Of a stretch of DNA of 64,000 bases, positions 25,001 to 32,505 are shown piece after piece. The position numbers and the translations under genes were made by a program. The DNA comes from Fragum whitleyi (Eukaryota; Mollusca; Bivalvia; Cardiida; Cardiidae): contig OX411558.1 of NCBI GenBank assembly GCA_948146395.1, forward strand, positions 52,027,622-52,091,621, given 5' to 3'. Numbering within the stretch: the stretch's first letter is position 1; each line of letters starts with the position of its first letter. Under the pieces are notes generated by a model. That model did no database searches. It was given only the letters and a program-made list of their open reading frames with translations, and was not told the origin of the DNA.

Positions 25001-26358
25001 TTTTTTGATAATAATTTGCAACCGAAAACAAACATTTTGCGCGAGGTGTCTCAAAATAGTGAAATGCACTCTGGAAAACATTATCATGTAAAGAAAACAC
25101 AGTTTGAATGTTATGGGGTTATGTCCGGCGCGTTTTAACCGCTCAGAGAGATAGCTTTTTAACTTTAACAGGGTTAAGGGAGTTCGTTGATTTTTCAAAA
25201 CCTATTTGACCGATTTCTTTGATTTTTTGCATGGTTATCAGGCATATGCTTGTGTAATATTCCATGTGTTACATTGAGGAATTAGCTGATAAACAAACAC
25301 CGTGTAGGCTGAAAAAGGCGAAAACTCGTAAATTTCTTGTGAAAGATAAGGGTTACGACAAAAGAGAATCCATGAAAAATAGAAAATGACAATTTTCACC
25401 CGCAAAACACCATTAAATGCATTGAAAAGAAGATATTTAATTAAATTGTGATAAAAAAATACTCCTAAATAGAAAACAACCTTCAGTTTTTGTGTATAGA
25501 AAACTCACGTTTTTCAAAGAACAAATTTTCGCTTGGGACTATATTTGATGTGAATTTTTCCCCGACCGGGTTAAGGGTAACGGCCATTACTCATTAACTA
25601 TAACACGTAAGCGCCTGAAATTTTCAGATTTAATCCAAAAAAGGTAATTGTACGTAAATATGTGCAATTTTTATATTTCATTGGCAAAAAAATTCTTCTT
25701 TAGGTCTAAGGGAACTAATTCATTTCCAACCACTCTGGTAGAAAACTTTAGGGAAACTCCGGTCCATATACTCAAATGTTGAAGGTGATCTCTGATTGGT
25801 CAATATTATTGAAATCCAAAATTGTTTGTATATTTTTCAGCGATTATAATCCGTTATTGAAATACAATCGAAAAATTAAAGATTCTAAACTATTTTCCGG
25901 GTCCAAAAGCTATTTTTAAACATGGGTACATTTTTTTGAGGGGCCGGTAAAAATAGCTTCGCGGTAAGGGTCATCTCAAAAATGGCCCGAAAAGTCGTAG
26001 AGAAAAGGGATCATGCCATACTAATTTTCAATTCATTTCATGCGCAAATGAACGGGCCTCAATTTAAGACAGGTTTGATCACTCTCGCAAACTCTTGGAC
26101 TGAGCTATGACCGGAAAGGTTATAATGGCCGATAACGGAAAATGAATTAGTTCCCTTATACCTTAAGGATTCTACAACGTACACATACAGATACAGATAC
26201 AGACAGAAATCTAATTACAAAGATGCTTCTCCCATTGAAAAAATAGTTCCACACCTTAAGATACACTACTGGCATAAACACCTACAAACCTCAAGTTCTT
26301 GTATTTCTAGGTCCTTCATCAATGATTCAAAGCCCTGACTTTTCGAGTCTGTTTCCAT
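1012..26358 (-). CDS. COPS8: COPS8, COP9 signalosome subunit 8 (gene model; five exons located, one missing)
   Basis: Exons found in transcript order: 26358-26290, 20959-20889, 14114-14066, 13127-12890 and 1091-1012. The translation follows human CSN8 throughout: start with a QELE motif, then YGKLLCLYLLQND, NAKFLWKRIP, RDFPGIYESL, the PCI-type helices ATRKRAMYIVAQAF and FAAYLGLSVNEAV, and the end LTDYVSFLES. CSN8 is a scaffold subunit of the COP9 signalosome, which removes NEDD8 from cullins. The five exons stay in frame to the stop (168 residues), but family members are near 209; a stretch matching human GILEQGW...RKP (about 39 residues) is absent, so one phase 1-1 exon between 1092 and 12889 was probably missed. 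The ATG has a strong context (A at -3, G at +4). The last large intron carries the 5.3-kb minisatellite. No clear poly(A) signal was seen. Confidence 0.88.
1277..1494. mobile_element. piggyBac-like MITE, type 1
   Basis: Flanked by TTAA on both sides (1273-1276, 1495-1498), with ends CCCTTTGCTGTTTAATCCC and AAACAGGAAAGGG. The centre holds the palindrome GGAAATTGCTTCTGACAAGC / CAATTCCTTC. Near-identical copies lie at 5268-5492 and 41791-42019. TTAA targets and CCYT termini are typical of piggyBac; the family assignment is inferred, since no transposase is present. Confidence 0.75.
1771..4106 (+). mobile_element. Helitron-like non-autonomous element (family A) with ~165-bp internal tandem repeats
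   Basis: Starts ACAAGAGGGCCTTTGGCCCT (a short hairpin) followed by GCTCACCTGAG, and ends with hairpin AGCACTTCGTGCT then CAGGTGAGCTAAAAA. The subterminal GCTCACCTGAG and CTCAGGTGAGC are inverted. Inside, about ten units carry the phrase CTATGAACTGATCATCC at spacings near 157-170 bp. Small open frames here come from the repeats. The 3' hairpin plus CTAA suits a Helitron/Helentron; that class is inferred. Confidence 0.7.
4420..4560. mobile_element. Foldback MITE, family N
   Basis: Left arm AATTCATGTTTTTTCAGGCA and right arm TGCCCTCAAAAACATGAATT are imperfect inverted repeats. A related copy is at 40236-40425. A SINE-like fragment (GGGATAGCAGCTGGAGGCTA) precedes it at about 4361-4410. Confidence 0.55.
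4693..5238. mobile_element. piggyBac-like MITE, type 2, interrupted by a Helitron-like element
   Basis: TTAA at 4693-4696 and 5235-5238 flank ends CCCTTGTCATGCTGAA and GGCATGACAAGGG, which are inverted repeats. The interior contains AGACTGCACATATGTGCA and CAAAGCAGGAATATTCC as in the intact copies at 40771-41017 and 45941-46186. The element at 4824-5126 is inserted in its middle. Confidence 0.75.
4824..5126 (+). mobile_element. Helitron-like short element (family E)
   Basis: Starts ACAAGAGCACC with hairpin GCACCGCCTACGGGTGC, then GCTCGGCTGT; ends ACAGCCGAGCTAAAAAT. The two subterminal blocks are inverted, as in family A. It contains a CGA/ACG trinucleotide tract at 5039-5075. Confidence 0.65.
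5268..5492. mobile_element. piggyBac-like MITE, type 1
   Basis: TTAA flanks at 5268-5271 and 5489-5492, with the same CCCTTTGCTGTTTAATCCC and AACAGGAAAGGG ends and central AATTGCTTCTGACAAGCAAT palindrome as the copy at 1277-1494. It stands only 30 bp after the type 2 MITE. Confidence 0.75.
5545..10845. repeat. Large minisatellite of 27-bp units (~180-190 copies)
   Basis: The unit begins AATGATAAAGTAG and ends AAAACAGACARTGT, with common variants at the last bases (AATTT, AGTTT, ACTGT) and a shortened 13-bp form (AATGATAAAGTTA) at irregular intervals. Sub-blocks repeat as larger units: about 230 bp for 6190-6420 and 6420-6650, and about 780-840 bp for blocks near 6580-7110 and 7420-7910. Because 27 is a multiple of three the array stays open in several frames on both strands; these frames are not taken as genes. 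It lies in the last large intron of COPS8. Confidence 0.97.
8998..9290 (+). mobile_element. Helitron-like element (family F) inside the minisatellite
   Basis: Starts ACAAGAGCTGTCACTGTAAG (hairpin GTCAC...GATGAC), followed by ATGCCCCCGAC, and ends TATCGGGGGCATAAAAA, so the inner blocks are inverted. It contains GAAGGTCAAGGTCA phrases. Array units continue directly on both sides with no clear target duplication. The copy at 30029-30292 is in the opposite orientation. Confidence 0.7.
10846..10935. mobile_element. Fragment of piggyBac-like MITE type 2
   Basis: AGACTAAGGTCAGACTGAAC, GGCTGATCTTTGTCTATA and CAGGAATATGCAGTG match the right half of the type 2 MITEs. The array ends exactly where this match begins. 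Confidence 0.5.
10936..12061. other. Intronic stretch with no recognised feature
   Basis: Part of the COPS8 intron between the located exon 4 and the last exon. I searched the minus strand for the missing CSN8 segment (G-W, M-V-x-P motifs) and found no convincing match. Confidence 0.4.
12062..12190. mobile_element. Degraded MITE of the GTGACCC family (L)
   Basis: AAAAAGGAACCATCTGGGTA at the left and CCCCTTTTTTTCGAATGACA then GGTCACAC at the right match the ends of the complete copies at 19896-20158 and 43136-43404. Confidence 0.5.
12778..12875. mobile_element. Short hairpin repeat next to COPS8 exon 4
   Basis: Contains ATTGAGAAATAAAGATTTTA then GACTGG and TACCCGTTATC, shared with 32226-32365, where the preceding bases form a clear hairpin. 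Here it ends about 15 bp beyond the exon 4 donor side. Confidence 0.5.
12890..13127 (-). CDS. COPS8: COPS8 exon 4 (PCI-type core)
   Basis: Minus-strand acceptor TTTCTTACAG precedes ANAELGHIWTIGQKMWVRDF, then PGIYESLKRDW. The exon continues through IITAISEATRKRAMYIVAQA and FAAYLGLSVNEAVQ. Human CSN8 has IWQRDFPGIY, ATRRRAFALVSQAY and FAAFVGLPVEEAVK at the same places, so identity is secure. Two donors are possible: CAAG|GTTGGT (exon end 12890, phase 1, used here because it matches the last exon and the human boundary) or TTG|GTAAAT (end 12886). Confidence 0.92.
13148..13232. mobile_element. Half copy of a GGTAGTGGAC foldback MITE
   Basis: GAGGTAGTGGACATGTAATA and GTTCCGCAATGTTTTGG match one arm of the complete palindromic element at 45453-45649. 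It begins 21 bp upstream of COPS8 exon 4 in transcript terms. Confidence 0.55.
13600..13905. mobile_element. Helitron-like fragment (family G)
   Basis: Starts ACAAGAGGCCC. The interior (minus strand: AGCTAGAATCATGAAACTCC, AGGTGGATCGATCTCATTGA) matches 44941-45228 and 34270-34510. Confidence 0.5.
14066..14114 (-). CDS. COPS8: COPS8 exon 3
   Basis: A 49-nt exon on the minus strand between acceptor TTCAATAG and donor ACA|GTGAGT. It encodes CNAKFLWKRIPQQVKT, matching human NARYLWKRIPPAIKS. The first base completes a codon begun by exon 2 and the last codon is complete, so it fits exons 2 and 4 in phase. Confidence 0.9.
14213..14380. repeat. Minisatellite of ~38-bp units rich in TGACCTTGA
   Basis: About four units of TGACCTTGACCTTGATTATT followed by GACATCGACCTTGTCACA. 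The minus strand carries runs of TCAAGGTCA. The same phrases occur inside family F elements, which may be its source. Confidence 0.85.
14440..16511 (+). mobile_element. Helitron-like element (family D), with a MITE inside
   Basis: Starts ACAAGAGGACCATGATGGTC (hairpin) and TTGCTCACCTTAG; ends with GTTGTGCTCTGGTGAGCTAG. A different MITE occupies 15430-15857. The long interior shows weak repeats but no reading frame I can name. Boundaries are inferred from the family pattern. Confidence 0.5.
15430..15857. mobile_element. MITE, family K
   Basis: Left end TTTGACACTACG and right end GTGCTGACCCCTAG are related to those of 20517-20883. Both contain the AAGAAGGAAT...TTTCTTCTTTTT hairpin and GGACCTGCARCAT. 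Short open frames across the hairpin are not genes. Confidence 0.5.
16512..17175. other. Intronic stretch with a family G fragment
   Basis: About 16785-16990 matches the G elements (ATGCCCCCATTTGAGC, TCATCATATTTTTTGAG-like, GGTTCTTTTGAACTG). Nothing else is recognised. Confidence 0.4.
17176..17807 (+). mobile_element. Helitron-like element (family B)
   Basis: Begins near CCAAGAGGACATACATAAG and ends GCACTTTGTGCTCAGGTGAG then CTAAAAA. It holds two diverged ~170-bp units with GACCCCAGGGTCTTGATA and ATACCAAATATGAAAGCTG, also abundant in the reverse copy at 30428-32050. Confidence 0.65.
18040..19485 (+). repeat. Helitron-like 3' part with an internal duplicated segment
   Basis: A segment at about 18040-18215 (GTCAAACAAC, TATTCATTATCTTAAT, CCCCATCAACTTACC) recurs at 18915-19080. 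The region ends GAGCACGATGTGCTCAGGTG then AGCTTAAA, the hairpin and tail of families A-D. The left boundary is not clear. Confidence 0.5.
19896..20158. mobile_element. MITE of the GTGACCC family (L), complete
   Basis: Left end ATATGTGATCTGTCATGTGA with AAAAGGGACCATCTGGGTAG; right end GATGGTCCCTTTTTGTGTGA then CGGGTCACATAT. These are inverted repeats of about 35 bp. Another complete copy is at 43136-43404. Confidence 0.7.
20517..20883. mobile_element. MITE, family K
   Basis: Left end GTTTGACACTAAC and right end TTAGTGTCGATCTC are inverted. Inside are GGCAAGCAATTTCTTCTTTT and GGACCTGCAGCATGG. It ends a few bases from the donor of COPS8 exon 2. Confidence 0.55.
20889..20959 (-). CDS. COPS8: COPS8 exon 2
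   Basis: Acceptor TTCTAATTTCAG precedes codons for APGGVAGAQIYGKLLCLYLL then QND, followed by donor AC|GTAAGT. Human CSN8 has [23 protein letters not shown]. The exon starts in phase 0 and ends with two bases of a codon completed by the first base of exon 3. Confidence 0.9.
21606..22357. mobile_element. MULE-like MITE with a 9-bp target duplication
   Basis: CGATCAATT occurs on both sides (21597-21605 and 22358-22366). The ends GGTTACCAGTCAACTCGGCC and its inverse frame the element, and shorter AACTCGGCC modules recur inside. A 9-bp duplication is typical of Mutator-like elements; without a transposase the class is inferred. Confidence 0.75.
22367..23008. other. Intronic stretch without recognised features
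   Basis: Remainder of the sequence interrupted by the MULE-like element, then AT-rich DNA. No exon or clear repeat was seen. Confidence 0.35.
23009..23175. mobile_element. Foldback element with ~65-bp nearly perfect arms
   Basis: Left arm AGGGACGAGTGTCTTTTTCA and CTGCGTTTATTGGGGTATAA are mirrored by CAGTGAAAAAGACACTCATC at the right. The loop contains CGCCCTATGGGCG. The arms differ at only a few positions, which suggests recent origin or gene conversion. Confidence 0.85.
23202..23537 (+). pseudogene. 3' fragment of a non-LTR retrotransposon reverse transcriptase gene
   Basis: The frame reads LEERRKNLRLVLMYKVVEGL then VPSLP, and near its end HSFFVNTTIQWNHLP and AGSLAAFKTAL. This is the conserved C-terminal tail of LINE ORF2 proteins of the jockey/CR1/RTE-like groups, where SFFPR-x-WN-LP and FK precede the stop. 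The RT catalytic part is missing: the copy is 5'-truncated, as usual for LINEs, and starts directly at the foldback element. About 110 codons remain, in the opposite orientation to COPS8. Confidence 0.75.
23573..24040. mobile_element. MITE, TAAGGGAACTAATTC ends (copy 1)
   Basis: Left TTTAGGTCTAAGGGAACTAA and right TTAGTTCCCTTATACCTAAA form inverted repeats of about 28 bp. The copy at 25699-26163 is almost base-for-base identical. No reading frame. Confidence 0.8.
24768..24792. repeat. Poly-G tract (25 bases)
   Basis: An uninterrupted run of G on the plus strand, so C-rich on the COPS8 transcript strand. It is capable of G-quadruplex formation and prone to assembly error. Confidence 0.95.
24793..25698. 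other. Intron 1 of COPS8, no recognised feature
   Basis: AT-rich sequence between the poly-G tract and the second MITE copy. Open frames are short and lack similarity I recognise. Confidence 0.35.
25699..26163. mobile_element. MITE, TAAGGGAACTAATTC ends (copy 2)
   Basis: Same orientation and near-identical sequence to 23573-24040; one clear difference is GTAAAAATAGC here against GTAAAAACAGC. It ends about 125 bp from COPS8 exon 1. Confidence 0.8.
26290..26358 (-). CDS. COPS8: COPS8 exon 1 with initiator ATG
   Basis: Minus strand AAAAAGATGG gives a strong start context. The 23 codons read METDSKSQGFESLMKDLEIQ then ELE, and the donor is GAG|GTTTGT. Human CSN8 has a similar LLDQCENQELE before APGG, and exon 2 here starts with APGG in phase 0. 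The first residues are poorly conserved in the family. Confidence 0.85.
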
Positions 26359-26849
26359 CTTTTTTTTACTTTTTTTTTGCAAAGGGAGACAAATGCAGCG
26401 CCGATTAGACTGGCTCATACTTTTTGAAAAGAAATCTTAATGCGCAATTCAAAAATTCTTAGTAAACATTAAACCTTTCATGCCTTTTGTTTTTGTTTGT
26501 TTGTTTTTTGATTCACTGATCATGATTTTGAATCTTTTTGGTTCAATTTTTGGTGAATTTCCAGTCTATGTTTAGTCCCGTAATATCTCGGAAAAAACGA
26601 GAACGTCAATAAATAGTCGAAAATAAATAATTTCTTCCTTATTATTTTGGATTATTTTGGATTTTTTAGTTACATTTAGCTAATATAGCGATGAAACTGA
26701 ATAGAAAAACAAACAACAGTGCAAAATGTATTGTTTAAGATGTTCCAACTGCTTGTCTTGTGATAACCGAAAGAAAATCTGTAAGTGAACAGACCGAACT
26801 AATAACCGGATAGACCCATCCCTTTTTTCCTTTCTTTTTCAATGCTACA
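26359..26849. promoter_or_regulatory. Presumed COPS8 5' flank
   Basis: This is the non-repetitive DNA just upstream of the COPS8 start and so the likely site of its promoter and 5' UTR. Only T-rich stretches are seen and I could not place a TATA box or initiator. Position alone supports this call. Confidence 0.3.
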
Positions 26850-26854
26850 AAAAG

Positions 26855-28174
26855 CAGGGGTTGACACTATCTCCTGAGATTAAGAAGTCAATTGGACTTC
26901 TTACATATGAAATCAAGGAGTCAAACTCAAAATAAGGAGTCCGAATTTCATATTTGGAAAAAATTGTGGAAAAGAAGAAATGGCTTGTTATTAGCAATTT
27001 CTTCTTTTCCACAATTTTCTTCCTAAGAAGAGGATTTTTTTCAAAGCACTACAGGATGCAAGCAAATATTTTCTTCAACAACTTTTGTTGTGAAAAGATC
27101 TACATTTTTTTCCAGTGTTAGAAAGGACATGCCAGTGTCTGATCTAGGACGCGCGATTGCGGGAATCCCCGGCATTTCTTAAAGATCACGCATGTTTTTT
27201 TAACCAGCGCGGGATGGTCGCGCAAAAAAAATAAAAAAGGAATATCAATAAATCTAGCCTTTGACAGCAAGTCGCGTCGAACTGTTTACCTTTTTCTTCG
27301 AATGGTATCATAAGAGTGACTTCCCTTATTGTTTACTATGGTTGACTTCGATTGCAACTAAGACCATACGTTTGTAGCTATAATTATACCTACTACTGTA
27401 TTCCTATTAGTATCAGTCGAAGTCGACCAATGATTTTAAGAATCTTTTTATACGAACATTTGAATACATTCATATTTTCATTATGCGAGAAAAACATTGT
27501 CAATAAAAAACATTTACTTTTGAAAAAAAAATATTTTTTTTCGAAGTGAATTACTTATTAAAAAAAAATAAAGTGAAAATAGTTTTCGTCAACAGTAAAA
27601 TTCGAATTTTACGTTTGTTGTCATTGTAATGATCGAATCGTCTGCATTCGACAAACAATGGATCAGACAGGAAAAAACGGCGTAATACCGATTTTTTCGC
27701 CGTGAAACTCAAACAAATGTGGATGACAAAAATACATCGACCAATGTGACTGAAACGGCAATAGAATCTGAGTCACAAATTGACGACGCCATCACAGATT
27801 CAGACTCCCGTGTCACAAGAAAAAAAAGTCAAAAAAGTCAAAGCCCTGTAAATTATTCTTGTTTGGTTAAGCTAACTTGAAGTCCCCCATAGTAATTACA
27901 GATCCCCCATGTTTTCAAAACTAATGGGGGAATTTCCCCCATGTTTTTCAAATCCTGGATCAGACACTGAGCTTACTTACATTCGACTAATATGACAGTC
28001 AACGAAAAATGGAATTAGAGGAAATGTCATGGACCGTCATGCTCTGTGCATTTGTTTTTTTTTTTTAAATTTTCTCATATGACACTTGGAGTTGATCAGA
28101 CTCCTTACTTGCAAATGGAAGGAGTTCCAACTGGTAAACAAGGAGTCCGGGACTTCCCATAGTGTCGAACCCTG
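26855..28174. mobile_element. MITE, family M (CAGGG...CCCTG), split by a second transposon
   Basis: Ends CAGGGGTTGACACTAT and ATAGTGTCGAACCCTG are inverted, flanked by the 5-bp duplication AAAAG (26850-26854, 28175-28179). It contains GGAGTCC motifs and the AAGAAGAAAT...ATTTCTTCTT hairpin at 26968-27014. Uninterrupted relatives lie at 35971-36314 and 44290-44656. Confidence 0.8.
27133..27969. mobile_element. DNA transposon remnant with CAGTGTCTGATC ends (hAT-like)
   Basis: Terminal inverted repeats CAGTGTCTGATCTAGGA and TCCTGGATCAGACACTG (one mismatch in 17). No clean target duplication was found. A plus-strand frame near 27680-27870 encodes an acidic Ser/Thr-rich stretch with TETAIESESQIDDAITDSDS, which could be a relic of a transposase N-terminus. 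CAGTG termini suit hAT elements; this is inference. Confidence 0.55.
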
Positions 28175-28833
28175 AAAAGTGACCGTAAAATTATCTTTGA
28201 ACAACAACATTGGATAAGATAAGTCAGCAAGACAAAGAAACTAAATAACAAGCTTAAGGAAACTTTTAAAAAACATAGTTACTAATTAGTTAGCCTAAAA
28301 ATGAAATGGACTATGACCACAAAATGGAGCGAAACGGACTGTCTCATGGCGAAATGTACTTTCATAGAATGATAGTAAATGGTCAATTGTTTGTCTCAAA
28401 CGATATCGTCTTATGTCTCAATGGTGATTGATCTTATTCAAATTGTAGTTTTCATGATTTAAACCTGTAACGGTTTAAAGGGAGGTAAGTTGCTTTGGAT
28501 ATGCAAATGAGAGAGTCCTGCCCTTAGTTAAATGGCTATTTGTAGTCTATATAGACAGAGTCGACCCATTTAGGGTTGAGGATCCTTTTCTCTGAATGGA
28601 TCACGTCTGTCTGTGTGCTCAGTTCGTAACAAACCTTTAGCTGATAGATTTAAGTCGGAAGTCTGCTTGCTGAAGAAATAGATCATTCATGAAATAGACT
28701 AGAGTAATAAAATGGTATTAACATTTATTTGAATAACTTAAAAAAAGCAGCAACAACAAAATAGAAATTCCCTGCTATATTAAACCCATGTTTATCCAAA
28801 TTAAAGAAAAAAATCTGTAAGTTGATATCATAG

Positions 28834-29210
28834 CAGTGGTTCTGAAAAAAGCTGCCCGAGTTGTCCGAGTCGCCCATTCAACGGTATGGACAAGCAGATT
28901 TTCCATGCTAAGTTGTCCGTGACCAAGTGAAAAGTCTCAAGAAAATATTGTAACATTTTCTTATAGTAAAAGTTAGCAGTTTTCTAAGGAATAAATGCCA
29001 TAATACTTATGTTAACAGTTAGTGAGACTATTTTATGGATGCTTCTTAAAGTATCTTCAATGTCAGAAAGAAATAAGACTTTTTATATTGGAAAAAAATG
29101 TTTATGATAAAGAACAGACAAAAAAGCGTTTGATACGGACAAGCCAGATTGTGATTGTGGCTTGTCCGTGGCGTGGACAAGTTGACTTTCAAAATATTTC
29201 AGAACCCCTG
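28834..29210. mobile_element. MITE with CAGTGGTTCTGA ends and 5-bp duplication
   Basis: Ends CAGTGGTTCTGAAAAA and TATTTCAGAACCCCTG are inverted; CATAG flanks both sides (28829-28833, 29211-29215). Inverted GGACAAG modules lie inside. The 5-bp duplication and CAG ends resemble family M. Confidence 0.7.
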
Positions 29211-29215
29211 CATAG

Positions 29216-30028
29216 AATAGTGCCTAGCCCATAACTTGGACTCCATTTCTACATCCCTCGGCTTAAAATGTCCATTCTGTACTCCATGTTGGTCTTAATG
29301 TAAGGGACTTTAGCAGTCAATATCTATCTAGTATGAAATCATTGATACACCATTATGATATCAAATGAAGTCATTTTAGGTAGATATTATTAGTTATACG
29401 GTTTCTTGCCGGGGTATATGACGCTTTATTCCCGGCTGGAAAAATGACGTCGCCCGAGCCGAAGGCAAGGGTTGACATAATTTTTCAGGGCTTGTGTTAG
29501 ACAATAATATCAAAACAGTCATTAGATTCCTATCAGATGGTATTTTAAATTTACAATATAAAAAAATTGGCAGACAAGGTATGAAATAAGTCTATTTTGC
29601 CGGCAGAAGGCCCATTTTGCCCTATTTCATGCTTGGCGGTCCATTTCGTATTTTAGGCCAACCCGTTAAGAAAAAATTAAATCATTGGATATTTCACAAA
29701 TTAATTAACTGCTTCATTAAAGTTGGTATTTCATGACTACTTTGTCCCAGGTCTTAATTCCTTAAAAGACGGCAATGACAGCTAAGGGAGATGATCTTGG
29801 ATGATAGAAACTTTGTTTAAAAACTCGTAGGTACTCTGTAAAACAGCATGGTTTTTCTCACAATCCTCATGCAGAGCTAGGGCTTGTGTTTGACCCTTAA
29901 ACCAAGATTTTGACTCCCCCAAATCCCAATTTGACCCTCTAAAATTTCCTTTCAGGGGGTCATTTTGACCAACAGATTTCCAGTGGTGTAACCTATGCAA
30001 TATAAAAGATTATATAGATCAATTATTT
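29216..30028. other. Intergenic stretch, unassigned
   Basis: No gene is seen. Phrases such as GCCGGGGTATATGACGC and TGACCCTCTAAAATTTCC recur loosely at other places and are probably old repeats. Confidence 0.3.
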
Positions 30029-30292
30029 TTATGCCCCCGTATCGAGATATCGGGGGCATATTGTTTTACTCATGTCCGTCTGTCGGTCCGTCCGTCTGTC
30101 TGTCCGAAAACTTAACCTTTGCCTTTTCTCCAAAAGTATTTGACATACAAAGCTGTACACCAAAGTCAAGGTCATGTGACAAGGTCAAGGTCATGTGTCA
30201 AGGTCATGTGACAAGGTCAAGGTCATATGTGAAGGTCAAACTTTAAAAAAAATGCTGTTACAGGGGCATTCGTGTTTCACAAACACATCTTG
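30029..30292 (-). mobile_element. Helitron-like element (family F), reverse copy
   Basis: On the minus strand it starts ACAAGATGTGTTTGTGAAAC (hairpin) then ATGCCCCTG and ends with a palindrome of CCCCCGATATC and CGATACGGGGG followed by CATAAAA. Inside are repeated AAGGTCAAGGTCATGTG phrases. Confidence 0.7.
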
Positions 30293-30427
30293 TTTTTATA
30301 CTATTTTGAAAGATCTATTTAAATGAAACAACATAAACAATAAAGTGTGTCCACACTTTATTGTTTATCTTGTTTTAGTTATATAAATTACTTTAAAGAC
30401 TGATAAGTATCCATGTTTTACCCTTTT

Positions 30428-32050
30428 TAGCTCACCTGAGCACGAAGTGCTCAAGGTGAGCTATTGAGATCGTAGAATGTCCGTCGTCCGTCGTCAGTCG
30501 TGTGTCGTGCGTCGTCCGTCGTGCGTCGTCCGTCGTCCACAATTTCTTTAAACATCTTCTCCTCCTAAACCAGTTGGCCAATCTTGATGAAACTTGGCAG
30601 GGATGTTTCTTGGGTCAAGCTCTACCAAAGTTGTTCAAATAAATGAAATCCACCCTTAACTTTCCCTTTACCCTTAACAAAAAGGGTGAAAATATGAAAA
30701 TCTTTAAAAATCTTCTTCTCTGTAACCAGATGGCAGACAGCTTTCATATTTGGTATGTAGCATCATCTAGTGGACCTCTACCAAGTTTGTTCATATCAAG
30801 ACCCTGGGGTCATATTTGGGCTTTGCCCGGGCCCAACCCTTTTTACATAGAATCAAAGAGCGAAAATCTTTAAAAATCTTCTTCTCTGTAACCAGATGGC
30901 AGACAGCTTAAATATTTGTTGTGTAGCATCACCTAGTTGGCCTCTACAAAGTTTGTTAATAACAAGTCCCTTGGGTCATATTTGGGCTTTGCACGGGTGC
31001 ATCCCTTTATCTCTTATGAGCACGAAGGGTAAAAAAATGAAAATCTTCAAAAATCTTCTTCTATGAAACCAGAAGGCAGACAGCTTTCATATTTGGTATG
31101 TAGCATCATCTAGTGGACCTCTACCAAGTTTGTTCATATCAAGACCCAGGGGTCATGTTTGGGCTTTGCCCGGGCCCAACCCTTTTTACTTAGAATCAAA
31201 GAGCGAAAATCTTTAGAAATCTTCTTCTCTGTAATCAGATGGCAGACAGCTTTAATATTTGGTGTGTAGCATCACCTAGTGGGCCTCTACCAAGTTTGTT
31301 CATATCAAGACCCTTGGGTCAAATTTGGGCTTTGCACGGATGCATCCCTTTATCTCTTATGAGCACAAAGGGTAAAAAAATGAAAATCTTCAAAAATCTT
31401 CTTCTATGAAACCAGAAGGCAGACAGCTTTCATATTTGGTATGTAGCATCATCTAGTGGACCTCTATCAAGTTTGTTCATATCAAGACCCTAGGATCATA
31501 TTTGGGCTCCACCCGGGTGCAACCCTTTTTACATAGAATCAAAGAGCGAAAATCTTTTAAAATCTTCTTTAATCGAAACCAGAGGGCACACTGCTTTCAT
31601 TTTTGGTATGTAGCATCATCTTGTGGGCCCCTACCAAGTTTGTTCATATCAAGACCCTTGGGTCATATTTGGGCTTCACCCGGGCGCATCCCTTTCAGCT
31701 CATCTGAGCACGATGGGTGAAAATGGGAAAACCTTCAAAAATCTTCTTCTCTGAAAGTAGAAGGCAGACAGCTTTCATATTTAGAATGTAGCATCATCTT
31801 ATGGACCTCTTCCAAGTTTGTATATCAAGACCCTGGGGTCACTTTTGGGGTCCACCCGGGTGCATCCCTTTTTACATAGAATCTAAGAGCAAAAAGGCAT
31901 ATCTGTCTTGCTCTTCGCTGAAAATGTTCCATGGTATTGATCTTAGGCAATTATCTTCTTTTTGACATCTGCCTATCTATTCAATGTGATGTCCAAGGGG
32001 TCATAGAGACTCAGGTGAGCGATCTAGGACCATCTTGGTCCTCTTGTTTT
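30428..32050 (-). mobile_element. Helitron-like element (family B), long copy with ~170-bp tandem units
   Basis: Minus strand 5' end ACAAGAGGACCAAGATGGTC then GATCGCTCACCTGAG; 3' end GAGCACTTCGTGCTCAGGTG then AGCTAA. The phrase GGCAGACAGCTTTCATATTT recurs at about 30730, 30897, 31075, 31242, 31426, 31585 and 31752. Short open frames encode repeats only. Confidence 0.75.
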
Positions 32051-32225
32051 TTTTTACCCATACAAAACCAGTTTTCCACCTCCAGAATTTTATGGTCAAG
32101 GGTTCAATGACTCCCAAAATTTAAAACGCTATAGACCTGCAATTTCAAGTGAGTGATCAAAGATCAATTTTACATTGAAAATGATAGGAGATAACGGTTT
32201 CTCGGACCTCCCTTTTTCTTGCAGA

Positions 32226-32365
32226 ACTATAGTGACTGTTAGAGGGGGGTATTTTGGATTTTATATCAGACCCTATGTTGTTGGTCTTGTCTATGAGTAC
32301 CAACAACATAGGGTTTTATTGAGAAATAAAGATTTTAGACTGGATTTACCCCGTTTAATCTGTAT
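32226..32365. mobile_element. Hairpin repeat (GTTGTTGG...CCAACAAC)
   Basis: CCCTATGTTGTTGGTCTTGT and GTACCAACAACATAGGG pair as a hairpin, followed by ATTGAGAAATAAAGATTTTA as at 12778-12875. Confidence 0.55.
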
Positions 32366-32394
32366 CTTTGTCATAGACGCTCAATAACCTCTAT

Positions 32395-32473
32395 ATCTAT
32401 GGCTCAGCGGGAAACAGTTGTAACTGCCTATATGTGTATAGGCAGATACAATTGTTTTGGGCTGAGCCATCGA
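32395..32473. mobile_element. Foldback element just upstream of SOCS7-like exon 1
   Basis: TGGCTCAGCGGGAAACAGTT and GTAACTGCCTATA pair with TATAGGCAGATACAATTG and TTTTGGGCTGAGCCA. A related core (AACAGTTGTAACTG) is at 61403-61455. It ends 22 bp before the first coding exon. Confidence 0.7.
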
Positions 32474-32505
32474 TATTTCCTCTCTTTCTTTTCAGGACAC
32501 TAGAA

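Noticed and set aside
28022..29234. Small protein in the 28.8-29.2 kb MITE
   Set aside because: The frame spans one arm and the terminus of a MITE with target duplication; coding is unlikely.
30643..31720. Open frames with SFHIWYVASSSGPLPSLF repeats
   Set aside because: They translate the tandem unit of a Helitron-like element, not a protein family.
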